From the NCBI GenBank assembly GCA_026928255.1, contig JAIXKJ010000003.1, positions 397,833 to 461,832 on the forward strand: a DNA stretch of 64,000 nt, given 5' to 3'. Within the stretch, counting starts at the first letter, position 1. Every line of letters starts with the position of its first letter. Positions 16,486 through 24,400 of this stretch are shown one piece after another. The translations under genes and the position numbers were made by a program. The notes below the pieces were generated by a model. It was not told the DNA's origin and did no database searches. It worked only from the letters and a program-made list of their open reading frames with translations. Source of the DNA: Anaerolineales bacterium. GTDB taxonomy: Bacteria > Chloroflexota > Anaerolineae > Anaerolineales > Villigracilaceae.

Positions 16486-18738
16486 TTATCTTCGGTCTCT
16501 GCGGTCGCGCCGATCTCCGCCTCCGCCGCCGCCGCCGCGACGGTCGCCGCCGCGCCCGCCGTTGCCGTTGCGATTTCCGCCGCCGCCGCGTCCGCCTTTA
16601 TCTTTCTCGCGGGCTTCTTCCAGCGTCCAGCCTTCCAGCACGGCTTGGCGCGAAAGGCGGATTTTCCCGTTCGCGTCCACGTCGGTAACCATCACCGTCA
16701 ATTCGTCGCCGATTTTGCAAATGTCTTCCACTTTTTCCACGCGCTCGCTGTCTAGTTGCGAAATATGCACGAGTCCGTCCACGCCGGGCATGATGTTCAC
16801 AAACGCGCCGAAGGCTTCCACGCGCACAACCTTGCCCGTGTAGATGTTGCCTAACTCGGCGGATTCGCCCAGCCCTTCGATGCGCTCTTGCGCGATCTTC
16901 GCGCCTACGCCGTCGGTCGAGGCGATGTAAACGGTGCCGTCTTCTTCCACGTCAATTTTTACGCCAGTCTCTTCTTGCAAAGCGCGGATGTTCTTTCCGC
17001 CCGGACCAATCAACGCGCCGATTTTGTCCACCGGAATCTTGACGGTGATGATGCGCGGCGCGTGCGGTTTGAGTTCCTTGCGCGGCTCGGCGAGGACGGC
17101 GAGCATTTTTTCCATAATAGACATGCGCGCGGAATGGGCTTGCTCCAACGCTTCTTTCATCATCTGCGCGCTCAGCCCGCTGATTTTGATGTCCATTTGC
17201 AGCGCGGTAATTCCCGCCGCCGTGCCAGCCACTTTGAAATCCATATCGCCGAGATGATCTTCCGTGCCTTGAATGTCGGTCAAGATTTTATAGCGTCCGC
17301 TGTCGTCGGTGATCAGCCCCATCGCCACGCCGGAGACGGGCGACTTGATCGGCACGCCCGCGTCCATCAACGCCAGCGTCGAGCCGCAGACCGAACCCAT
17401 CGAGGTCGAGCCGTTTGACGATAACGCTTCGGAGACGACGCGAATCGTGTAGGGGAACGTCTCTTCGTTGGGGATGACTGGTTCTAACGCTCGCTCCGCC
17501 AACGCGCCATGCCCGACCTCGCGGCGGCTTTGTCCGCGCAGAGGTTTGACTTCGCCCGTCGAGAAGGGCGGGAAGTTGTAATGATGCAGGTAGCGTTTGG
17601 TTTTAATCGGGGATAAATTATCCAACTCTTGCGCTTCGCCCAAAGTTGCCAGCGTGGCGAAAGATAAAATTTGCGTCTCGCCGCGAGTGAATAATCCCGT
17701 GCCATGCGCGCGCGGAGAAACGTTCACGTCGCACCAAATCGGGCGGATGTCCGTCGGCGTCCGTCCGTCGGGACGTTTGCCCATGCTCAAAATGCGTTCG
17801 CGCACGACGGCTTGTTCCGCCATGTTGAAGGCTTCTTTGAAATCGGCGGCGGACATATAGTCGGCGGGGTTGCCGCCTTCGGGGACGGCAACAAATTCCT
17901 CTTTGGCGGATTCTTTGATAGCGTCCATGCCGCCGTAGAATTCGACTTTGGAAAGCGGCTTGTCGAGCAGTTCGTTCATCGCGCCGCCGACGCGCTCGAA
18001 AACTTTTTTGCGAATGTCTTCGGACGGCAGGTAAAGTTTGATTTCGCGTTTCGGCTTGCCAATTTCCGCCGCCATTTGCAATTGCAAATCAACCAGCGGC
18101 TGAATGGACTTATGTCCCAATTCCAGCGCGGCGACCATCACATCTTCGGGGATTTCGTTCGCGCCGCATTCGACCATCAAGATCGCGTCTTTCGTGCCGG
18201 CGATTCGCAAATCCAAATCGGAAGCGTCCATCTCGGCGAACGTCGGGTTGATGACAAACTCGCCGTTGACGCGCCCGACGCGCACCGCGCCGACCGGCCC
18301 GCCCCAGGGGATGTCCGAAATCATAATCGCGGCGGAGGCGGCGTTAATCGCCAAAATGTCCAGCGGGTTGATTCCGTCCGCCGAAAAAGAATACATGATG
18401 ACTTGCACTTCGTTTCGCATTCCGTCTTGGAAGAGCGGGCGCAGCGGGCGGTCGGTCAGACGCGCCGTGAGAATCGATTCGGTCGAAGCGCGCCCTTCGC
18501 GGCGGAAGAACGAGCCGGGGATTTTTCCGCCCGCGTACAGCCGTTCTTCGTAATCCACGCTGAGCGGGAAAAAGTCAATGCCGTCGCGCACGCCGCCCAT
18601 CGTGGCGGATGCGAAAACGATGGCGTCGTCAATGCCGATTGTCAACGCGCCGCCCGCTTGACCAGCGAGCCGACCCGTTTCAATGGTTACGGTCTTATTG
18701 CCGACGACGGCTGAATAGCGTTTGCCTTCGGGGTTCAT
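16486..18738 (-). CDS. pnp: Polyribonucleotide nucleotidyltransferase (PNPase)
   Basis: 750 residues: two RNase PH domains joined by a helical linker, with second-domain signatures CGSTLALMDAGVPIKSPVSGVAMGL and EDHLGDMDFKVAGT, then a KH domain (IGPGGKNIRALQEETGVKIDVEEDG) and an S1 domain (GKVVRVEAFGAFVNIMPGVDGLVHIS). It degrades RNA 3' to 5' using phosphate (family knowledge). The last about 45 residues are an RGG-like tail of Gly, Arg, Asp and Asn, unusual compared with E. coli PNPase and possibly an extra RNA-binding region. The gene follows rpsO as in many bacteria, with a terminator and a leader hairpin between them. Confidence 0.96.
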   Translation of the reverse strand: MNPEGKRYSAVVGNKTVTIETGRLAGQAGGALTIGIDDAIVFASATMGGVRDGIDFFPLSVDYEERLYAGGKIPGSFFRREGRASTESILTARLTDRPLRPLFQDGMRNEVQVIMYSFSADGINPLDILAINAASAAIMISDIPWGGPVGAVRVGRVNGEFVINPTFAEMDASDLDLRIAGTKDAILMVECGANEIPEDVMVAALELGHKSIQPLVDLQLQMAAEIGKPKREIKLYLPSEDIRKKVFERVGGAMNELLDKPLSKVEFYGGMDAIKESAKEEFVAVPEGGNPADYMSAADFKEAFNMAEQAVVRERILSMGKRPDGRTPTDIRPIWCDVNVSPRAHGTGLFTRGETQILSFATLATLGEAQELDNLSPIKTKRYLHHYNFPPFSTGEVKPLRGQSRREVGHGALAERALEPVIPNEETFPYTIRVVSEALSSNGSTSMGSVCGSTLALMDAGVPIKSPVSGVAMGLITDDSGRYKILTDIQGTEDHLGDMDFKVAGTAAGITALQMDIKISGLSAQMMKEALEQAHSARMSIMEKMLAVLAEPRKELKPHAPRIITVKIPVDKIGALIGPGGKNIRALQEETGVKIDVEEDGTVYIASTDGVGAKIAQERIEGLGESAELGNIYTGKVVRVEAFGAFVNIMPGVDGLVHISQLDSERVEKVEDICKIGDELTVMVTDVDANGKIRLSRQAVLEGWTLEEAREKDKGGRGGGGNRNGNGGRGGDRRGGGGGGGDRRDRRDRR

Positions 18739-18810
18739 ATTAAGTTGTCTCCTAACTTGGGCGTTCGTCGCCCTTAACGCTCCCGCCTCGAGTCAGGAAC
18801 TGAAGAGCAA

Positions 18811-18828
18811 GAACGATGTCCATCGTTC
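18811..18828 (-). promoter_or_regulatory. Leader hairpin of pnp
   Basis: Perfect 8-base inverted repeat GAACGATG / CATCGTTC with a 2-base loop in the rpsO-pnp gap. In other bacteria this leader carries the RNase III site used for pnp autoregulation; that role here is inferred from position only. Confidence 0.35.
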
Positions 18829-18863
18829 GCGCTATTCAATGCCTGACGGCGGGCAAATACAAA

Positions 18864-18889
18864 GCAGGGACGCGATTCCGCGTCCCTGC
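18864..18889 (-). terminator. Terminator after rpsO
   Basis: Perfect 11-base stem GCAGGGACGCG / CGCGTCCCTGC with a 4-base loop, 7 bases after the rpsO stop and followed on the minus strand by a T-rich tract. It probably gives partial read-through into pnp. Confidence 0.75.
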
Positions 18890-18896
18890 GAATAAC

Positions 18897-19169
18897 TTAC
18901 TTGCGGCGCAAATTCAAACGTTCGGTTACGTTCAAATAGGCTTGGTAATTATTCTGGCGCAGATAAGCCAGCAAGCGGCGGCGCTGACCGACCAACTTGA
19001 GCAGACCGCGTCGGCAGGATTGATCCTGCTTGTTGGCGCGCAGGTGTTCGGTCAACTGCAAGATGCGCGTGGTCAAAATCGAGATTTGAACTTCGGGCGA
19101 ACCCGTGTCCTTCTCGTGGCGGTGAAAATCTTCAATCGCCTTTGTCTTGACTTCTTTTGCAAGCGACAT
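18897..19169 (-). CDS. rpsO: 30S ribosomal protein S15
   Basis: 90 residues, standard length, with the S15 signatures FHRHEKDTGSPEVQISILTTRILQLTEHL and LLKLVGQRRRLLAYL. It binds 16S rRNA in the 30S central domain (family knowledge). A perfect TATAAT at 19253-19258 gives a leader of about 80 bases with a possible stem at 19202-19238, which may be the S15 autoregulatory element. Upstream of pnp. Confidence 0.97.
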   Translation of the reverse strand: MSLAKEVKTKAIEDFHRHEKDTGSPEVQISILTTRILQLTEHLRANKQDQSCRRGLLKLVGQRRRLLAYLRQNNYQAYLNVTERLNLRRK

Positions 19170-19201
19170 GACGTATGCTTCCTTTCTATAAAATTAATGC
19201 A

Positions 19202-19238
19202 GGTCTCCGAGCCGAAAGCCAAAACCGTCGGCAGGACC
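19202..19238 (-). promoter_or_regulatory. Candidate S15 autoregulatory leader structure
   Basis: Nested complementary segments GGTC/GACC and GCCGA/TCGGC enclose a loop in the rpsO 5' leader. S15 leaders that bind their own protein are known in several phyla but are not conserved in sequence, so this is only a positional inference. Confidence 0.3.
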
Positions 19239-19252
19239 AGTCACGGGCGAAG

Positions 19253-19258
19253 ATTATA
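19253..19258 (-). promoter_or_regulatory. -10 box of rpsO
   Basis: Perfect TATAAT on the minus strand, 83 bases before the rpsO ATG. Divergent from the lipoprotein gene starting at 19305. Confidence 0.55.
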
Positions 19259-19292
19259 CCAGAAAAGAGAGTCGGCGCGGCGGATTTCATAG

Positions 19293-19298
19293 TATCAT
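19293..19298 (+). promoter_or_regulatory. -10-like box of the first lipoprotein, leaderless arrangement
   Basis: TATCAT, 6 bases before the ATG at 19305; no Shine-Dalgarno is visible before that start. Confidence 0.4.
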
Positions 19299-19304
19299 AA
19301 AGCC

Positions 19305-20003
19305 ATGAAGCGAAAAATGAAGAAGTTTTTCCTCGCCTTAACCGCCTTCCTCGTCGTCGGCTGTTCGCTTGCCGAAGCCGAACCGCCGCCCGCCGCGCCT
19401 CAGCCGACTTTCACGCCCTTTATCACGCTCACGCCGATTAATACCCCCGCAGATACGGCGACCGCGACCCTTCAACCGACTTCGACCATCGTAAAAATCT
19501 CAACTTGGGATCCCTTTCAGCCGACTAGCACGCCGCCCCTCGTTTCCTTTGGCGACGATAACCCTATCCCCACGGCGACGTCCAGCAAACCGGGCGCGGG
19601 CTTCGCTTCCGTTTCTTACTCGCCCAATAACAACGTCTTCTGGGGCGGGTGCAAACCCAACTCGGTGCGTATCGTCGCCGAAGTGGACGACCCCGAAGAC
19701 GTCGCCAGCGTCGTCTATTTTTTGCGCGTCAAAAATTTTGACAAAGACGATTACACGCCCTGGGACAACGGCAACGTCATGTACAATCGCGGCGGCGGAA
19801 AATTCGTCGTAACCATTTTAGGGACGGACATTTACGGCTACAATCACTACAAACATTCGTGGGTTTACTTTCAACTGGTAGCGACTAACTTTGAAGGCGA
19901 AGAAGTCGGGCGCACGCGCATTTACGAAAAAGCCTTCGACATGCGCCCCTGTCCCTGCCTCACGCCGCTCACGGGTTGCCCAATCAACACCCCCAAACGA
20001 TAA
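19305..20003 (+). CDS. Hypothetical lipoprotein with Thr/Pro linker (paralogue of the next gene)
   Basis: 232 residues. Signal peptide with lipobox VVGC at about residue 20, then a long Thr/Pro-rich linker to about residue 95, then a globular domain with CKPNSVRIVAEVDDPEDVASVVYFLRVKN, WDNGNVMYNRGGGKFVV and SWVYFQLVATNFEGEEVGRT. The same domain plan occurs in the next gene, so the two arose by tandem duplication. The globular part looks like a beta-sandwich. A TATCAT box lies 6 bases before the ATG; a second in-frame ATG at 19317 is an alternative start. Likely anchored outside the cell; function unknown. Confidence 0.75.
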   Translation: MKRKMKKFFLALTAFLVVGCSLAEAEPPPAAPQPTFTPFITLTPINTPADTATATLQPTSTIVKISTWDPFQPTSTPPLVSFGDDNPIPTATSSKPGAGFASVSYSPNNNVFWGGCKPNSVRIVAEVDDPEDVASVVYFLRVKNFDKDDYTPWDNGNVMYNRGGGKFVVTILGTDIYGYNHYKHSWVYFQLVATNFEGEEVGRTRIYEKAFDMRPCPCLTPLTGCPINTPKR

Positions 20004-20005
20004 CC

Positions 20006-20698
20006 ATGAGAAAAAAAATTTTCCCCCTTCTGACTCTTCTCCTTTTTTCCTTCGCCTGCGGAATAGGGGATTTGATGCCGCCGCAAGAGACGCCGACCCC
20101 CGAAGCGACTCAAACGGAAACGGCGACGCCGCCTCCTACGTTTACGCCTGTTCCTCCGTCCCCGACCTTTACCGCCACCCCAACCTTAATCGGCTTCACC
20201 GCGACTCCCATGCGAATCGTGGAAGAAACCTTCACGCCGACCATCGCCCCGCCGACTCAAGAGACTCTGGAAGCGCCAAGCACCTTCGCGCCGTCGGTCG
20301 AAATGAAAGGCGTGAGCATGGTCAACCTTACGCTGACGGAATTTTACAAAGGCAAAAAATGCGAGCCGAACGTCGTGCGAATTGCCGCGCAAATAACCGA
20401 CAAATCCGCCAGCCATATTCTGCTCTTCGTCCGCTTCAAAAATCTAAAAACGGACGGCGTCAGCAAGTGGACGAATAAAGAAATGCTCCCCTTCGGCGCG
20501 GGAACTTACGTCTTCGACCTTTCTTCCGACGACATGCTGGAAGACCAATATTTCACAACCGCTTGGGTTGAATATCAAATCATCCTCACGAACGCCAGAG
20601 GAAAGAAAATCGGCGGCACGGGCATTTTCAAAGAACGTTTGATGATGCTGCCTTGCGTCCCCACGCCGACGCCGACTTCCGAAACGATTAAGCCGTGA
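20006..20698 (+). CDS. Hypothetical lipoprotein with Thr/Pro linker (paralogue of the previous gene)
   Basis: 230 residues from the ATG at 20006, 2 bases after the previous stop. Lipobox SFAC in MRKKIFPLLTLLLFSFAC, then a Thr/Pro linker to about residue 100, then the same domain as the upstream gene: CEPNVVRIAAQITDKSASHILLFVRFKN, WTNKEMLPFGAGTYVFDL and AWVEYQIILTNARGKKIGGT. The stop overlaps the GTG start of the sirtuin. Function unknown; the tight three-gene unit with a cytoplasmic deacylase is unexplained. Confidence 0.75.
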   Translation: MRKKIFPLLTLLLFSFACGIGDLMPPQETPTPEATQTETATPPPTFTPVPPSPTFTATPTLIGFTATPMRIVEETFTPTIAPPTQETLEAPSTFAPSVEMKGVSMVNLTLTEFYKGKKCEPNVVRIAAQITDKSASHILLFVRFKNLKTDGVSKWTNKEMLPFGAGTYVFDLSSDDMLEDQYFTTAWVEYQIILTNARGKKIGGTGIFKERLMMLPCVPTPTPTSETIKP

Positions 20699-21441
20699 CG
20701 GATTTTCCCGCTGATTTTTTACGCCACCTGAAATCGGCAGAGCGCGTCGTCGTGTTGACTGGCGCGGGCGTTTCGCAAGAAAGCGGACTCCGCACTTTCC
20801 GCGACGACCCAATCGGGTTGTGGGCGCAATACAAACCCGAAGAGTTGGCTACGCCCGAAGCCTTTGCCGCCAACCCAAAACTCGTTTGGGATTGGTACGC
20901 TTGGCGGCGCGAAGCCGCTCAAAACGCCCGCCCCAACGCGGGGCATTACGCTTTGGTTGAATTGGAAAAGCGCGTCCCGCAATTTACGCTCGTTACCCAA
21001 AACGTGGACGGCTTTCATCGAGCGGCGGGCAGTCAAAACGTCTTGGAATTACACGGGAATATTCGACGAGTCCGCTGTTCGGTTTGCGGCGCTTTCGCAG
21101 ACGCATGGACTGACGACGGCGCAAACGTCCCGACCTGTTTGCAATGCGGCGGACTTTTGCGCCCCGATGTAATCTGGTTTGGCGAGTCGCTGCCGCAAGC
21201 GGAGTTGCAATCCGCTGTCGAGGCGGCGCGAATTTGTCATGTCTTCTTTTCTATCGGCACGTCGGTAGTCGTCCAACCTGCCGCGTCGTTGGCGCGCGCC
21301 GCGCAAAAAGAAGGCGCCGTCTTGGTTGAAATCAACGCAGAGACGACGCCTTTGACTCAAACGGCAGATTTCGCCTTTCGCGGAAAGTCTGGCGAAATCT
21401 TGCCGCGATTAATTGAAGCGCTTACGCTTCCCAGCCGCTAA
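20695..21441 (+). CDS. cobB: NAD-dependent protein deacylase, SIR2 family
   Basis: 248 residues from a GTG start that overlaps the previous stop (GTGA). Sirtuin motifs: GAGVSQESGLRTFR (24-36), TQNVDGFH (101-108), catalytic H120 in LELHG, and the zinc cysteines C128, C131, C148 and C151. Y68-x-x-R71 (YAWR) is the pair that in SIRT5 and CobB binds succinyl or malonyl groups, so desuccinylase activity is likely (inference from family knowledge). Its 3' end overlaps the end of the convergent giant membrane-protein gene by 20 bases. Confidence 0.94.
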   Translation: MTDFPADFLRHLKSAERVVVLTGAGVSQESGLRTFRDDPIGLWAQYKPEELATPEAFAANPKLVWDWYAWRREAAQNARPNAGHYALVELEKRVPQFTLVTQNVDGFHRAAGSQNVLELHGNIRRVRCSVCGAFADAWTDDGANVPTCLQCGGLLRPDVIWFGESLPQAELQSAVEAARICHVFFSIGTSVVVQPAASLARAAQKEGAVLVEINAETTPLTQTADFAFRGKSGEILPRLIEALTLPSR

Positions 21442-24400
21442 ATTTCTCGCTGAGTTTCTTAATGCGTTCGCGCAAGAGCGTCGCGCCGATGCCGAACAAA
21501 AGCAAAAGAACTCCCGTGCAACCGATAAGAATAATCGAGCCGAGTCCTTTTAATGCGCTGTACGTTACCGTAATCACGCCCAGCACGACGAAGCCGATGG
21601 GGAAGAAGGTAAGACTGCGCGAGCGGATGACAATGCCGTAGATTAGGACAACCAGCGATTGAACGAAAAGCAGGAAGAAATAATTAACGTCGTTTTTATT
21701 AATCATTTCAATGTAGGTTGTTCCCAGCAAAATAAATTGCGAGAGCATGCCCATAATGTAAGCGCCTTTTTTGCTTCCCGCGCGCGTCAGCAGATAATGT
21801 TGAATCAGCCCGAACAGCGCCGCGCCGACGGAGAAGAATTGCGGCTCGGTTACATGCATACTGCGAAGGATAATCAGGTACGCCGACAGATATAAAAGAT
21901 TCGCGGGGAAGGACAGCCGAACGTCGCGCTTGAAGTAGGCCTCAAACGCCCAGAAGGAAGCCGCAATGGCGACGGGAATTGCCGCGCCCCAGCCGCCAAA
22001 GAAAAATGCGCTGGCGGAGACGATTACGCCGAATGCGAGTCCGCTGTGCAACAAGGGCTTGTCCCAACCCTCGAAGCGGTTGAAGGCGCGCAGTCCCGCG
22101 CCGATGACGTAATAGCCCATGGCGGTAAAGATGACGGGGTAAATCCATTGATTGACGCCAAAAGCGCGGAAAAAAAACGCCGCAAAAAGCGAGGCGCTTA
22201 AGGTGAAAGCGTAAAGTAATTTGGGCTGGCGATAAACGAAACAGAACGCCGCCGCGAGAAGCGCGTACACCGCAAAGCCAATGACGGGAATCCAGTGGTC
22301 GGTGGCGGTGAAGAGGAAAACATAATTAAATGCCGCGAGCGCCGCGCCGAGAATCCTCACGGGGAGTTTTAACGGGCGCGGATGGGCGAACGCAAGATGT
22401 GCGAACAAATCGTCCAAAAGCCAAATGGAGGAATAAGCTAGCAAGTGGTAAGGAAATTCGTCCACTTTGAATCCGCGCAAGATGAGGAAAGCGCCGAGCG
22501 TGAAGAGGAGCGGCGCCCCGACCTCGAACAGTCCGTTGCGACTGAGGTGCATTTCCGCGATGAAGAGTAAGCCAATGATAAGCGCGTACCATCCGCCGCC
22601 GATGTCTTTGAACGTGAATAGCGCGGCGACAGACATAAGCGAGCCGATGATCAGTCCGCTGTAACGCAGCGCCTGACTCCAATTTTCCCTTTTGCGTAAG
22701 ATCGCGCCGAGCGCATAATAACCGACGGATAAGACGGTGATGACGGGCAGCCAAGTCGTCAGGTAGATTCTGCGTTCTGCCAGCCAGCCGTCCACGCCGA
22801 GCGCGCGGAGCGTGAAGAACGCCGCAAGCGGGAGGGTTAAGGTCGAGGCGTAGAGCAAAAGCGGTTGACGATAGACCAGGCACACGGTCAAGAAAAGAAG
22901 CGCGTACACCCCAAAGCCGATGGCGGGAATCCAGTGGTCGGCGGCGGCGAAGAGGAAGGTGAAATTAATTGCCGCGAGCGCCGCGCCGAGAATTCTCACG
23001 GGGAGTTTTAGCGGGCGCGGATGGGCGAACGCGAGACGCGCGAGCAAATCGTCCAAAAGCCAAATGGAGGAGTAGGTCAACAAATGGTAAGGAATTTCGT
23101 CAATTTTGAATCCGCGCAGGATGAGGAAAGCGCCGAGCGTGAAGAGGAGCGGCGCTCCGACCTCGAACAGTCCGTTGCGGCTGAGGTGCATTTCCGCGAT
23201 GAAGAGCAAACCGATGATGAGCGCGTACCATCCGCCGCCGATGTCTTTGAACGTGAATAGCGAGGCGACAGACATGAGCGAGCCGACAATCAGCCCGCTG
23301 TAACGCAGCGCCTGACTCCAATTTTCCTCTTTGCGTAAGAGCGCGCCGAGCGCATAATAGCCGACGGATAAGGCGGTGATGACGGGCAGCCAAGTCGTCA
23401 GGTAGATTCTGCGTTCCGCCAACCAGCCGTCCACGCCGAGCGCGCGGAGCGTGAAGAACGCCGCAAGCGGGAGGGTTAAGGTCGAGGCGTAGAGCAAAAG
23501 CGGTTGACGATAGACCAGGCACATGGTCAAGAAAAGAAGCGCGTATACGCTAAATTGAGCGGACGGAATCCAAGCGTTCGATTCGCGTATCAAGAAAACG
23601 TAGTTAAGCGCCGCAAATACTCCGCCGACAGCGCGGATGACAAAACGTAACGGTCTTTCGTTCTTGAAGGCGAAGTGCGAAAGGAGGTCTTCCAGCAGCC
23701 AAATAAGCGAGAAGGTCAGCAGATAGTGCGCGGCGGGTTTGACGTGGAAGTCGTTCAAGATTAAATAGGCGGCGATGGAGAGGATAATCGGCGCGCCAAT
23801 TTCAAAGATGCCGTTGCGCCGCAAACGCATTTCAATGAAGAAGAGCAAACCGAAAACGATTAACGCGCCGTACCAAATTCCGAGAGCGAGGTAAATGTAC
23901 GCGGTTTGAAACGCTTCGGGGATGTTCGCTATGGCGAGCCAGCCGCCGCTTGAATTTGCCGAAACCAAAGCGACGAGCGAAACGAACGAGCCGAGAATCA
24001 TGCCGCTGTTGCGAAGCGTTTCGCCCCATTGTTTTTTGTTGCGAATGAGGACGCCTGCGAAATAATAAAAGACGGCAAGGCTGACCAAAGCCGGACGCCA
24101 AAGGTTGAAGTCGAGCGCGTCGAAGAAGTAGAAGACGGTTGCCGCGAAGTAAAGGGCGGACAAATAGCCAAGATAAGGCTTTCGGTAAGCGAGCGCGTAA
24201 ACGGCGACGAAGAGCGCGAGGACAAAATAAAGCGCGGCGACGTGTCCGCTGTCGGCGGGGAGGAGGAGGTAGAAACTGGATGCCGCTAAAAGGGCTGCGC
24301 CAAATAAACGCGGCGCGAGACGCCAACGTAAATTCGCCGACCAATCTTTTTTCAAGAAGAGGTCGGGCAGAAGGAACAAAACGGCGCTTGCAACCAACGG

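Noticed and set aside
17704..18714. 336-codon open frame on the plus strand, antisense to PNPase
   Set aside because: PNPase motifs are intact on the minus strand throughout this interval; the opposite frame shows only Arg/His/Gly-rich sequence typical of GC-rich shadow frames.
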